From positions 124,001-188,000 of the forward strand of contig CAVONS010000005.1 in assembly GCA_963697345.1 (NCBI GenBank): a DNA stretch of 64,000 bases, read 5' to 3'. Of this stretch, positions 46,967-56,727 are shown one piece after another. The stretch comes from Prado023 sp963697345 (GTDB lineage: Bacteria; Actinomycetota; Actinomycetes; S36-B12; CAIYMF01). Within the stretch, counting starts at the first letter, position 1. The number at the start of each line of letters is the position of its first letter. The notes under the pieces are model-generated. The model ran no database searches. It was not told where the DNA came from and was given only the letters and a program-made list of their open reading frames with translations. Both the position numbers and the translations under genes were made by a program.

Positions 46967-48441
46967 CACGAGCGCTCGTCACGCGGTCCGATGTCGTCCT
47001 GCGACCCGATCCGACCCGGGTCATCACCCGGATGTTCCTCCCTGGTCAGGAGTGGCTGACGCGGGGCTGCTCGCGGGCTACGGCCGTCCTCGATCGCGTC
47101 CTGGCCCTGACCGACGAGCAGGTCGACCGCGCACTCGGACAGGCCCTGGAGCTCTTCGCAGACCGGCACACGAACCTCGCCGGCACCTTCGACGAGCGCT
47201 TCCGGCTCATCGCCCACCGGCTCGAGGACCCGGACTCAGTGTCAGAGCAGAGGCGCCTGCTGGTGGGTGCCTACTTCAGCCAGGAGTACTCCGTCGAGGC
47301 TGCGGCGCTGTTCAACCCGTCAATGGTGCTCCACCCCGACCAGTCCGCTCTGCCGGCTGGCGCGACGCGCTTCGTCATGAGCGTCCGTGCAGTGGGCGAG
47401 GGACACCTGTCCAGCATCGAGTTCCGCACGGGAACCATCGACGGCCACAACCACGTCACCATCGACGAGCCCAGCCAGCCTCTCGTCCAAAGCGTTCCTT
47501 GCACCGAACGCCTCTCCAAGGCGCACTTCCTCCGCCAACTGGGTCGTCGATCCACTGACGATGACGGTGGCGCCCTCTACGTGCTCGATGAGTTGCCGGA
47601 GACGTTCGATCGTTCTGCCCTGGACTCAGCCATCGCGTCGCTTCGCGGCCACGAGCTGACCCGCGGACCGGGAGTTCAGACCAAGCAGCAACTCGAGGCG
47701 ATCGCTGACTCGCAGTACAGCATCGAGTTCCCAGCGGACTCGGACCTGACTGCACGCGTGATGATGCCCGGCGCCCCGGGCGAGAGCCACGGCCTGGAGG
47801 ACCTGCGTCTGGTCCGGTTCACTGAGGCCGACGGCACCCCCTCCTACCGTGGGACCTACACAGCCTTCGACGGCATCAACGTCGCACCGGCGCTGCTCTC
47901 CACCACCGACTTCCGGAACTTCCACAGCCAGCGGGCGACCGGTCCTGCGGCTCAGAACAAGGGGATGGCCCTTTTCCCGCGGGCCATCGAGGGTCGCTTC
48001 CTCGCATTGTCGAGGTGGGACCGCGAGACCTCCAGCTTGGCTGAGTCATCCGACCTGTGGCACTGGGACGCTGGGCCCACACTGCAGACCCCGAGGAACC
48101 CGTGGGAGATCGTGCAGGTCGGCAACTGCGGCTCGCCCCTGGAAACCAGGGACGGCTGGCTGGTGTTCACGCACGGTGTCGGCCCGGTCCGCCAGTACGG
48201 GATCGGTGCGATGCTGCTGGATCTCGACGACCCGTCGATCGTCCTCGGCTCTCTCGCTGAGCCTCTCCTGCTTGCGACCGCCGATGAGCGCGAGGGCTAC
48301 GTGCCCAACGTGGTCTACTCGTGTGGCTCGATGATCCATGGCGACACGGTGGTGCTTCCCTACGGATGCAGCGACTCGTCGATCCGCGTGGCGCTGGTCG
48401 ACCTCGACGAGCTGTTGGCCGCACTCGGACGTCAGGGGTAG
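46963..48441 (+). CDS. GH130-like glycosidase/glycoside phosphorylase
   Basis: 492 aa. The C-terminal 270 residues form a five-bladed propeller of the GH130 type: HGLEDLRLVRF carries the catalytic-region ED, with YRGTYTAFDG, KGMALFPRAIEGRFLALSR and GCSDSSIRVALVD following. GH130 enzymes usually phosphorolyse beta-mannosides. The N-terminal 190 residues are an extra domain. With the GT4 gene this suggests a make-and-recycle system for a mannose-type glycoside, which is inference. Confidence 0.82.
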   Translation: MTRALVTRSDVVLRPDPTRVITRMFLPGQEWLTRGCSRATAVLDRVLALTDEQVDRALGQALELFADRHTNLAGTFDERFRLIAHRLEDPDSVSEQRRLLVGAYFSQEYSVEAAALFNPSMVLHPDQSALPAGATRFVMSVRAVGEGHLSSIEFRTGTIDGHNHVTIDEPSQPLVQSVPCTERLSKAHFLRQLGRRSTDDDGGALYVLDELPETFDRSALDSAIASLRGHELTRGPGVQTKQQLEAIADSQYSIEFPADSDLTARVMMPGAPGESHGLEDLRLVRFTEADGTPSYRGTYTAFDGINVAPALLSTTDFRNFHSQRATGPAAQNKGMALFPRAIEGRFLALSRWDRETSSLAESSDLWHWDAGPTLQTPRNPWEIVQVGNCGSPLETRDGWLVFTHGVGPVRQYGIGAMLLDLDDPSIVLGSLAEPLLLATADEREGYVPNVVYSCGSMIHGDTVVLPYGCSDSSIRVALVDLDELLAALGRQG

Positions 48442-48450
48442 TCGGGCTGC

Positions 48451-48495
48451 GTGTGTCGGGTGTTCGTGTGTCGGGTGTTCGTGTGTCGGCTGCTC
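48451..48495. repeat. 15-bp tandem repeat, three copies
   Basis: GTGTGTCGGGTGTTC at 48451-48465 and 48466-48480, with a third copy at 48481-48495 differing at two bases. It starts 9 nt after the stop of the GH130-like gene. Confidence 0.8.
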
Positions 48496-48585
48496 GCCCC
48501 GGCTGCCAGGTCGTAGCCAGCGGCGCCACCAGGGCGTACTGTCGAGAGTGCGGAGCCATTCAGGCTTCCGACCACGGGAGTCCCG

Positions 48586-48720
48586 ATGGCAGACAAGTCC
48601 CCGCGCCAGCACATGGCCAAGAAGTCCGGAAAGTCCCTCAAGGAGAAGCGCGCCGACAAGCACGCGAAGAAGGAGGGACGCAACCAGGTGGCCACGACGC
48701 TGCCGGACAAGAAGCACTGA
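48586..48720 (+). CDS. Small lysine-rich protein (44 aa)
   Basis: 44 aa, starts MADKSPRQHMAKKSGKS and continues with EKRADKHAKKEG; 15 Lys/Arg-type residues make it strongly basic. There is a GGGAG ribosome site 4 nt upstream of the ATG and a TACTGT -10-like element about 45 nt upstream. Similar tiny basic proteins occur in actinobacteria but their function is not established. It has no membrane segment; nucleic-acid binding is a guess from charge. Confidence 0.7.
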   Translation: MADKSPRQHMAKKSGKSLKEKRADKHAKKEGRNQVATTLPDKKH

Positions 48721-48855
48721 GTTCGCCTCGGCCGCCTGATCGCCGCCTCGGGTTCCACGCAGGGGTGCTTGTGGGCGCTCAGTGGCCGAGCCTGGCGCTG
48801 ACTGTGGACGAACCGGACAAGCCACCCCATGTGGGGACGTATCCTTCTGTCCGTA

Positions 48856-48898
48856 CGTGAGGCCTTTTCGGTGCTCCCAGCGGCGTGGAAGCCTCACG
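48856..48898. repeat. 8-bp inverted repeat upstream of lipoprotein gene
   Basis: CGTGAGGC (48856-48863) and GCCTCACG (48891-48898) with a 27-nt spacer, ending 37 nt before the lipoprotein ATG. Possible leader hairpin or operator. Confidence 0.35.
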
Positions 48899-48935
48899 AC
48901 GTCACTGGCCGCATCCAGCCGCGTGAGGACCGACG

Positions 48936-49277
48936 ATGATCCACCGCACCACCCGCACCCTCACCGGGGTCCTCGCCGCGGGGATCCTGCTTTCAGCGTG
49001 TTCCGGCGATCCCGCGGGAGCGCCTGCCACGAGTCCGACCCCGATGCCCAGCACGTCAGCAAGCGCCGACGCCAGCGCCGCCGCCTCGCCCAGTTCAACG
49101 CTGTCGGCGGAGGAACAGAAGGCCTTCGACGAGGCAACGCAGGTGGTGCTGGCGTACGAGCAGACGTTCTACGACGTCCTCGCGAGCCCCGACCCCAATC
49201 TGAATGACATCAATCTGGTCGCCACCGAGCCTGCACTAGGCATCGCACTTCGGCAGTCTTCAGGAAGTCTTCAGTGA
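48936..49277 (+). CDS. Lipoprotein, truncated by frameshift
   Basis: 113 codons. The lipobox LSAC follows a short signal peptide, then a Ser/Thr/Ala linker and AFDEATQVVLAYEQTFYDVL. The frame ends early at TGA 49275-49277. Downstream DNA encodes the missing remainder in shifted frames, so the intact ancestor was probably about 200 residues. Function unknown. It belongs to a pair with the secreted protein that follows. Confidence 0.7.
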   Translation: MIHRTTRTLTGVLAAGILLSACSGDPAGAPATSPTPMPSTSASADASAAASPSSTLSAEEQKAFDEATQVVLAYEQTFYDVLASPDPNLNDINLVATEPALGIALRQSSGSLQ

Positions 49278-49547
49278 GGGAGACACGCTCTTGGAGTCGA
49301 CGGGGCCGAGTCGTTCCGTCAGCTGAGGTCGATCGAAGGTCAACCTCGACAGACCGAACCCCCGTACGATCTTCCTGCTGGCATGCGTCGATAGCACGCT
49401 CAGCAAGTGGAAGTACGAATGGGGAGCACTTGGATAGGCCCCCGTGAAGCGACCGAATATCGGCTCGTGAAGACGACGTACCTGGCGGAGCCAGGTTGGG
49501 CTGTCGCAGAGATCACTCCCCCCGACCGGACAGGACAGCCCGCAGCC
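49255..49547 (+). pseudogene. Frameshifted remainder of the lipoprotein gene
   Basis: Reading the three frames in turn recovers a coherent C-terminal half: QEVFSEGDTLLESTGPSRSV (49261-49320), QLRSIE (about 49320-49337), VNLDRPNPRTIFLLACVDST (49339-49398) and, back in the first frame, STWIGPREATEYRLVKTTYL and EPGWAVAEITPPD (to about 49530). At least four small indels are needed. This is decay or poor sequence, not intergenic DNA. Confidence 0.6.
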
Positions 49548-49746
49548 ATGCTGACTCGTGGCGTCATCTCCAGCGGCACATTCGGTGGTCTGCTGGGACT
49601 CTCGGCAGTAGGCAGCACCGCGGCCTTGGATTCCCCGGCGAACTGCTCGTGACACGCGCCACCGGTCAGATCTGCGACGTGGCGACCGAGAACTCCTCGA
49701 CGAATCCGCAGGACCACGACGTGGCGGGGGGGCCGGGTCGACGCAG
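49548..49746 (+). pseudogene. N-terminal remnant of secreted protein gene
   Basis: An ATG at 49548 opens a signal-peptide-like stretch (MLTRGVISSGTFGGLLGLSA) that stops at 49650-49652. A second frame then encodes ICDVATENSSTNPQDHD, and the mature domain continues in the third frame after about 49735. Two frameshifts separate the signal peptide from the intact domain at 49747-50505. Confidence 0.55.
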
Positions 49747-50505
49747 GTGGGGGGTGCGTCCGGCAAGCAGCGGACCTGCACGCATTCTGGCGAGGAGATC
49801 GATTGCACCTCTGACCTGGGCATCTGGTCCCAGGACCGGCAGTGCTTCGTGCAGCGCGTGTCCCCGGAACCACCTGAGGATCATCCGATCTGGGAGGGCC
49901 GAGCCGAGGGCACCGTGTACCAGTGCTCCCCCGCGGGCGCAGCCTTCAGCGCCGGCACCGGCGTCGGGTTCTGGTTCTGGGGGCCGAGTGCGGGTGACGC
50001 CGGCGCCCCGGTCCTGGTCGACCCGGTCTCGCTTGCGGAGAAGGCCGTGGAGCGGATGGAGCTGGCAGCCCCCGAGATCGGGATGACGCCCATGGCTGCA
50101 GGCGCTCCCCTGTTGGTCGGCATGGACGCGTGGCTGTGGATCGACAATGCCGGCGCTCACGGATTCGGACCCATCACGCGGACCGCCACCGCCGGGCCGA
50201 CCTCAGTGACAGCGACCGCTCAGGTGGCCAAAGTCGTGTGGGACTTGGGCGATGGCACCAGGCTCACCTGTCGCGGTGCCGGCACGCCATGGTCCCCGGC
50301 GAAGGGCACTGGAGCATCCCCCACCTGTGGGCACCGCTACCTGACCCCGTCGACGCAGCGAGATGACGAAACGTTCACGGTGCGCACCACCACGTACTGG
50401 CGGGTGGACTGGTCCGGTGCCGGGCAGTCGGGCCGAATCACGTTCACGCTGAACGGCGAACGGCAGCAGCGGGTCACTGAGGTGCAGGTGCTCCAGACCA
50501 GTTGA
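49747..50505 (+). CDS. Secreted protein of unknown function, mature domain
   Basis: 252 codons from a formal GTG; really the mature part of a longer secreted protein whose signal peptide is out of frame upstream. Cysteine-rich start (RTCTHSGEEIDCTSDLGIW, DRQCFVQ), then GFGPITRTATAGPTSVTATA and VVWDLGDGTRLTCRGAGTPW, a PKD-like beta-sandwich pattern, ending with YWRVDWSGAGQSG. The family is common in actinobacteria as a partner of the preceding lipoprotein type and is sometimes labelled 'ATP/GTP-binding' without any nucleotide motif here. Confidence 0.6.
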   Translation: MGGASGKQRTCTHSGEEIDCTSDLGIWSQDRQCFVQRVSPEPPEDHPIWEGRAEGTVYQCSPAGAAFSAGTGVGFWFWGPSAGDAGAPVLVDPVSLAEKAVERMELAAPEIGMTPMAAGAPLLVGMDAWLWIDNAGAHGFGPITRTATAGPTSVTATAQVAKVVWDLGDGTRLTCRGAGTPWSPAKGTGASPTCGHRYLTPSTQRDDETFTVRTTTYWRVDWSGAGQSGRITFTLNGERQQRVTEVQVLQTS

Positions 50506-50541
50506 ACTGGCCGCACTCCCCGATCCGGTGGCTCCGAGGGC

Positions 50542-51951
50542 TCACGCCCGCCAGCGTGTTCGAGGCGTGGAACGGATGATCCATGGGGCTCCGTTGTTGG
50601 CTGGCCAGCATGTGCCGGGCGGTGCCCCGGGTTCGGGTTGCCCAGGTGGTGATCCTGGCCCGCGGGGCTCGATGCTCCACATCCCCAGGTCAACTTGGCG
50701 GTGGTGGTTCCAGCACAGCAGGACAAGGTTGTCCAGATCTGTGTTCGACCCCTGTGCCCAGTCGGTGAGGTGGTGGGCCTGGCAGGTCTCGGCGGCGACG
50801 CCGCAGCCCGGGATGACGCACCCCCCATCACGGGCGGCAAGCGCCTTGCGCTGGGCAGCGGTCGCGGTACGAGACGTCCGTCCGACGGCCAGGGGAAGGC
50901 GGGGGCCGTCGAACAGCAACTGGGCCAGGGCCGCGATCCGCTGGGCTGGAGTCGGCGGTTGGGCGTCGCCGACGTGAGTGGGGAGGTCCGTGATGCGCTG
51001 ATCATCGCCGTGGTCGACGAGGATCGGGGTGAGGGTGGGGTCGCAGCCGGCGAAACGTGCCTCGGCGGGAGTCAGGTGGTGACCGCGGCTGGTGGCCCAC
51101 ACCGGGTCCCCGACCTCGGTGTGGTCCAACGTCACGGTGAGGGCCACCGGCAGCCCCCCGCGGGTGGGCAGCGCGCCTGTCGATGCGGCGGTGTTCACAA
51201 GTTCGACGAGGGCGTCCGCGCGCCGCGCCCCGGCGGGAACGTGATCGGCAGTCGACCGGAGCCGGTCGGCCAATCCGTCGATTGCGGCGATCACGGCCTC
51301 GCCCTCCACGCGGGGCAGGGCCCCCGACAGGATCACTGTGTCCCCCAGCACAGCGAAGGACAGGTCGCGGCTGGCGTAGGCGTCGGCCTCGTCCGGGGCG
51401 GGGTCGGTGGGCGGGTGCAGCATCCGCGCGGCGGCGGCCACGAACCGCGCGACCATCGCTGGCGACCACCGGCCCCAGTACTCGGCGAGCTCGCCGACCA
51501 CGACCGCGAGCTCGTCCGCGGTGAAGACCTCAGCGCGGCGAGCCACGGCATCGACGTGATCGGCGGTGATGAGCCCCGCGGCCCACGCTGCGGCCACCCG
51601 CGGGTGGTCAGCGGCCAACGCACCGGCACGAGCCAGCCGCCTCGCATGCGGACCGGCCCAACCCCTGGCAGCAAGAACCGCACCCGGGCCGACGAGCGGC
51701 ATGGCGCCAGCCACGGTGGCAGCGTGCATCCTGCGGGCCACCTCGTACTCGACCACCGCGAACAGCCCCGCCAGGACCTCGACATCGGCCACGGGTCGCT
51801 CCCCCGCCGACAGACCCATCACCGGTAGGTCGCCGGCAGCGACGCCAGCCGCCTGGGCCCACAGGTGCGCGACCTCCGACGAGGCCTGCGGCAACGCCCC
51901 CACGGCGCGCGGGTCAACCACCCGGAGCGGATCGAGAACTGTGCTGGTCAC
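50542..51951 (-). CDS. HNH endonuclease with DUF222 (13E12-repeat family)
   Basis: 469 aa. A long helical DUF222 region (about residues 40-330) is followed by the HNH nuclease: GCVIPGCG, CQAHHLTDWAQG and NLVLLCWNHHRQV hold the zinc cysteines and catalytic histidines. These genes are abundant in mycobacteria and relatives; their biological role is unclear. A perfect LexA operator lies 24-39 nt upstream of the ATG, so it should be induced by DNA damage. The last 25 residues are low-complexity. Confidence 0.92.
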   Translation of the reverse strand: MTSTVLDPLRVVDPRAVGALPQASSEVAHLWAQAAGVAAGDLPVMGLSAGERPVADVEVLAGLFAVVEYEVARRMHAATVAGAMPLVGPGAVLAARGWAGPHARRLARAGALAADHPRVAAAWAAGLITADHVDAVARRAEVFTADELAVVVGELAEYWGRWSPAMVARFVAAAARMLHPPTDPAPDEADAYASRDLSFAVLGDTVILSGALPRVEGEAVIAAIDGLADRLRSTADHVPAGARRADALVELVNTAASTGALPTRGGLPVALTVTLDHTEVGDPVWATSRGHHLTPAEARFAGCDPTLTPILVDHGDDQRITDLPTHVGDAQPPTPAQRIAALAQLLFDGPRLPLAVGRTSRTATAAQRKALAARDGGCVIPGCGVAAETCQAHHLTDWAQGSNTDLDNLVLLCWNHHRQVDLGMWSIEPRGPGSPPGQPEPGAPPGTCWPANNGAPWIIRSTPRTRWRA

Positions 51952-51974
51952 CGGCGGACCCCCGTCCCTTCGAA

Positions 51975-51990
51975 TCGAACTCTTGTTCGA
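51975..51990. promoter_or_regulatory. LexA (SOS) box of the HNH endonuclease gene
   Basis: TCGAAC-TCTT-GTTCGA, a perfect 6+4+6 palindrome identical to the actinobacterial SOS consensus TCGAAC-N4-GTTCGA. On the coding strand the spacer starts with A, fitting the R of RNNN. Confidence 0.85.
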
Positions 51991-52110
51991 AGAGTACTCC
52001 GACCCACTGACAAGGCGACACCTCGCCGCAGCATCTGTGGACGGGCCTCTCGGGAACGATTCTCACCGAGTCGGACCATGGCGCAGGGCTGGACTCCCCA
52101 CCCGGTCAGA

Positions 52111-52174
52111 GCCCGCTCGGAGCCGCCCGGTCAGTGCCCGCCCAGTGCCGCCCACTCCCAGCCCGCTCGGAGCC
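52111..52174. repeat. Direct 14-bp repeats in pgi/HNH intergenic region
   Basis: GCCCGCTCGGAGCC at 52111-52124 and again at 52161-52174, with CCCGGTCAG also repeated nearby. The 226-nt gap 51952-52177 otherwise holds the LexA box and no gene. Confidence 0.5.
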
Positions 52175-52177
52175 TCC

Positions 52178-53806
52178 TCAACGCCCGCGGGCCGCCCGGT
52201 ACCTGGCGATCAGCGCGTTGGTCGAGGAGTCCAGCGACGGCTCGGCCTCGCCGGTGAGCATCGGAGCGATCGAGTCCGCGACCACCTTGCCCAGCTGCAC
52301 ACCCCACTGGTCGTACGGGTTGAGGTCCCAGATCATCCCCTGCACGAACGTGGAGTGCTCGTACAACGAGATCAGCGCGCCGAGCGTGAACGGACTCAAC
52401 GACTCGGCAACCAGCATCGTGTTCGGACGGTTGCCCGGCATCACCTTGTGCTCCACGAGGTCCGCGGGGTTCCCATCGGCCGCGACCTGCTGCGCCGTGC
52501 GCCCGAACGCCATCACGCCGGACTGAGCCAGGCAGTTGGCCACGAGCAGGTCGTGGTGGTTGCCCACGTCATTGACCGGCTGGGCGAAGAAGAGGAAGTC
52601 CGCCGCGATGACCGTCGTGCCCTGGTGCAGCATCTGGTAGAACGAGTGCTGCCCGTTGGTGCCAGGCTCCCCCCAGAACGACGCGGAGGTGTCGTAGTCC
52701 ACGGGCTCCCCGGCGGCTGTCACGCGCTTGCCGTTGCTCTCCATGATCATCTGCTGCAGGTAGGCCGGGAAGCGCAGGAGGTACTGGTCATAGGGAAGCA
52801 CGACGTGGTCGGCGATCCCGAGGAAGTTGCGGTTCCAGACACACAGCAGCCCGTGCAACGCGGGCAGGTTCTCGGCCAGTGGAGCCGTCTGGAAGTGCAG
52901 GTCCATCGCGTGGAGCCCGGCCAGCATGTCGCCGAAGTGCTCCGGGCCGATGGCGATCATCGTCGACAGCCCGATCGCCGAGCTCATCGAGTAGCGCCCG
53001 CCCACCCAGTCCCAGAACCCGAACATGTTGGCGGTGTCGATGCCGAAGTCAGCAACCTTCTCGGCGTTGGTCGAGATGGCTACGAAGTGCCGCGCCACGG
53101 CCGCGGGATCGCCGCCCAGCCCCTCGAGCAACCAGTCGCGCGCGGTCCGCGCGTTGGTCATCGTCTCCTGGGTGGTGAACGTCTTGGACGCCACGAGGAA
53201 CAGCGTCTCCGCGGGATCCAGGTCCCGGGTCTGCTCCACGAAATCCGACCCGTCGACGTTGGACACGAACCGCATGACCAGGTCACGGTCCGACACGTGG
53301 CGCAGCGCCTGGAACGCCATGACCGGACCGAGGTCCGAGCCACCGATGCCGATGTTGACCACGTTGCGGATCGGCTGCCCGGTGAAGCCGAGCCATGTCC
53401 CGGCGCGCACCTGATCGGCGAACACCCCCATCCTGGCCAGCACCGCGTGCACGTCGGCCACCACGTCCTGCCCATCAACGACCAGCGTCGAGCTGGCCGG
53501 CAGCCTCAGGGCGGTGTGCAGGACGGCGCGATCCTCGGTGTTGTTGAGGTGCTCCCCGGAGAACATGGCCGCACGGCGTGCCTCGAGGTCACGGTCCTTG
53601 GCCAGGGCCAGCAGCAGGTCCAGCGTCTCGGACGTGATCCGCTGCTTGGACAGGTCCATGTGCCAATCGGCACCCTCGGCCGAGAACGTGGCGGCACGGT
53701 TGGGGTCAGCCTCGAACAGGGCACTGATGGTGGTGCCGGACATGGCCGCCGCATGGTCGGACAGGGCCTTCCACGCGGATGTGGACGTGAGCGGGGTGTG
53801 GGTCAT
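52178..53806 (-). CDS. pgi: Glucose-6-phosphate isomerase
   Basis: 542 aa. Interconverts glucose-6-phosphate and fructose-6-phosphate. The family signatures GIGGSDLGPVMAFQAL, VASKTFTTQETM, GGRYSMSSAIGL and the C-terminal YDQWGVQLGK are present. An AGGAG ribosome site lies 5 nt before the ATG. It could process hexose phosphate from the PTS permease at 29748-31487. Confidence 0.96.
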   Translation of the reverse strand: MTHTPLTSTSAWKALSDHAAAMSGTTISALFEADPNRAATFSAEGADWHMDLSKQRITSETLDLLLALAKDRDLEARRAAMFSGEHLNNTEDRAVLHTALRLPASSTLVVDGQDVVADVHAVLARMGVFADQVRAGTWLGFTGQPIRNVVNIGIGGSDLGPVMAFQALRHVSDRDLVMRFVSNVDGSDFVEQTRDLDPAETLFLVASKTFTTQETMTNARTARDWLLEGLGGDPAAVARHFVAISTNAEKVADFGIDTANMFGFWDWVGGRYSMSSAIGLSTMIAIGPEHFGDMLAGLHAMDLHFQTAPLAENLPALHGLLCVWNRNFLGIADHVVLPYDQYLLRFPAYLQQMIMESNGKRVTAAGEPVDYDTSASFWGEPGTNGQHSFYQMLHQGTTVIAADFLFFAQPVNDVGNHHDLLVANCLAQSGVMAFGRTAQQVAADGNPADLVEHKVMPGNRPNTMLVAESLSPFTLGALISLYEHSTFVQGMIWDLNPYDQWGVQLGKVVADSIAPMLTGEAEPSLDSSTNALIARYRAARGR

Positions 53807-53830
53807 GAGCTCTCCTTCGACCCGCCCAGA

Positions 53831-55060
<1,230 letters not shown>

Positions 55061-55068
55061 GGGTCCAC

Positions 55069-55074
55069 ACCCTA
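55069..55074 (-). promoter_or_regulatory. -10 element of mshC
   Basis: TAGGGT on the minus strand, 8 nt before the GTG at 55060. The divergent SURF1 promoter lies 44 nt away. Confidence 0.4.
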
Positions 55075-55117
55075 GGCCCAGTTGGCCACATGCGCCGTCC
55101 CGTTCCAGTGGTGGACG

Positions 55118-55123
55118 TAGGCT
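55118..55123 (+). promoter_or_regulatory. -10 element of SURF1 gene, leaderless type
   Basis: TAGGCT ends 6 nt before the GTG at 55130. Confidence 0.45.
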
Positions 55124-55129
55124 TGTGGG

Positions 55130-55930
55130 GTGCTCGAGATCCTGCGGCAGCGACGGTGGCTGGGATTCACCGCCTTCGTCGGGGTCATGCTCGTCCTGTG
55201 CGTGATCCTCGCGCGCTGGCAGTGGGACCGCTACCAGGTCCGCCTCGCCGAGAATGATCGCCTCGATGCTGCGCTCTCGGCCACTCCTGTGGACATCGAC
55301 CAGCTCCTCGACGCCCTCCCCGCCGGCTCAGGGGCGGCGACGCTGCCCCCCGAGCTGGAGTGGATGACGGTGCAGGCCACCGGCACCTTCGACGCCGAGG
55401 GTGAACGTGCCGTCCGGCGCCGGCCCCTCGACGGACGAAACGGCTTCTGGATCGTGACTCCACTGGTCACCGATACAGGCGTGCTCCTGGTCAACAGGGG
55501 CTGGACACCCGCGGGCAGCGATGCGACGGCGGCCCCCGAGGTGCCCGCACCCCCCGCCGGCGAGGTGACCATCGTGGGCCGACTGCTACCCGCCGAGGTC
55601 ACCGAGCCCACCGAGGCACCACCCCCGGGCCAGGCCTGGGCCACGGACCCCGAGGTACTCGTCGTTCCTCCGGCGACCCCCCGCTACCACGCCTACGCTG
55701 AGTTGCGCTCCAGCACCCCGGCTGCCGACGCGGAACTGACGACCCTGGCTGATCCGGGCCACCGCGGACTCAACAACCTCGTCTACTCCGTGCAGTGGCT
55801 GCTCTTCGGGCTCGTCGGCATCATCGGCTGGTGGCGCCTGATCCGGGTGGAGAGTCGGCGTGAGGACGAGGAGACCGACGGGGAACCCTTCGATCCGGGC
55901 ATCCTGACCACCGACGACTCCTCGATCTGA
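55130..55930 (+). CDS. SURF1-family cytochrome oxidase assembly protein
   Basis: 266 aa. Two membrane helices, one at the N-terminus (FTAFVGVMLVLCVILARWQW) and one near the C-terminus (VYSVQWLLFGLVGIIGWW), flank an external domain with the SURF1 motifs LARWQWDRY, FWIVTPLV, LVNRGW and NNLVYSVQW. Supports assembly or haem insertion of the haem-copper oxidase. No oxidase genes are in the window. Confidence 0.93.
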   Translation: MLEILRQRRWLGFTAFVGVMLVLCVILARWQWDRYQVRLAENDRLDAALSATPVDIDQLLDALPAGSGAATLPPELEWMTVQATGTFDAEGERAVRRRPLDGRNGFWIVTPLVTDTGVLLVNRGWTPAGSDATAAPEVPAPPAGEVTIVGRLLPAEVTEPTEAPPPGQAWATDPEVLVVPPATPRYHAYAELRSSTPAADAELTTLADPGHRGLNNLVYSVQWLLFGLVGIIGWWRLIRVESRREDEETDGEPFDPGILTTDDSSI

Positions 55931-55950
55931 CCTCGCCTGCGGCGCGGGTG

Positions 55951-56727
55951 TCAGCCGCCCTGTGACGTGTCCCAGCGGTCCACGTGGTCGAGCACCTCGA
56001 TGAGCCGGTGCACGATGGCGTCCGGCTCCCCCTGGACCGGCCCACGCTGGTCGTCGGGGATGTCGCTGTGCGGCACCAGGATCGCGCGCATTCCCACCTG
56101 CTGGGCGCCGTGCACGTCATCCCAGGCGCGGTCACCCACGAAGACCGCGCGCGCTGGATCCGCGACCCCCACTGCGCGCATCGCAGCCACGAAGGCGTCC
56201 TCATGCGGCTTGCCCACCGGCAGTTCCGAGGAGTAGACGGCACCATCGATCAGATCGAGCAGCCCATCGCGGGCGAACACCGCCTCGTGGTGCTCGCGCG
56301 GCCACAGGGTGTTGGACAGCACCCCGACCCGGATCCCGCGCTCACGCAGGCCCACCATGACCGGCGCCGCGTCCGGATCGGCCAGCGTGTGCGGGTCCCA
56401 CGCCTCGAGATAGGCAGCCAGCGCCGCCCGGTGGGCCGCGCTGTCCAGATCCACCCCGCAGTCGAGGAACACCTGCTCGAGGCGTCCCGTTCCCGTCGCA
56501 CCGCCGCTGGTGTGCTGGGCCTGCCACCGCTCGATCTCCGCGACATACAGCTGCCTGGCCAGCGTGGACGCGCGGCGAGCGTCGTAGATGCAGCTGTAGG
56601 CGTACCAGGCCGCCACGAGGTCGACCTCGTGCCACGGGGTGAGCGTGCCGCCCCAGTCGAAGATGACCGCGTCAATCCGTGAGCCGGGTCGGGACGCGCC
56701 CACCCCATCAGCGGCCGCATCGGTCAC
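55951..56727 (-). CDS. HAD-superfamily hydrolase
   Basis: 258 aa. Motif I FDWGGTLTPWH, motif II VLSNTLWP, motif III GKPHEDAF, motif IV FVGDRAWDD. It has a helical cap. The motif I DWGGTL variant is common in actinobacterial HADs of unknown substrate. The GTG start overlaps the proS stop as GTGA (56724-56727), so it is translationally coupled to proS. Confidence 0.88.
   Translation of the reverse strand: MTDAAADGVGASRPGSRIDAVIFDWGGTLTPWHEVDLVAAWYAYSCIYDARRASTLARQLYVAEIERWQAQHTSGGATGTGRLEQVFLDCGVDLDSAAHRAALAAYLEAWDPHTLADPDAAPVMVGLRERGIRVGVLSNTLWPREHHEAVFARDGLLDLIDGAVYSSELPVGKPHEDAFVAAMRAVGVADPARAVFVGDRAWDDVHGAQQVGMRAILVPHSDIPDDQRGPVQGEPDAIVHRLIEVLDHVDRWDTSQGG

Noticed and set aside
48442..48500. 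CRISPR-like repeat array
   Set aside because: The three 15-bp units are contiguous with no spacers and there are no cas genes in the window.
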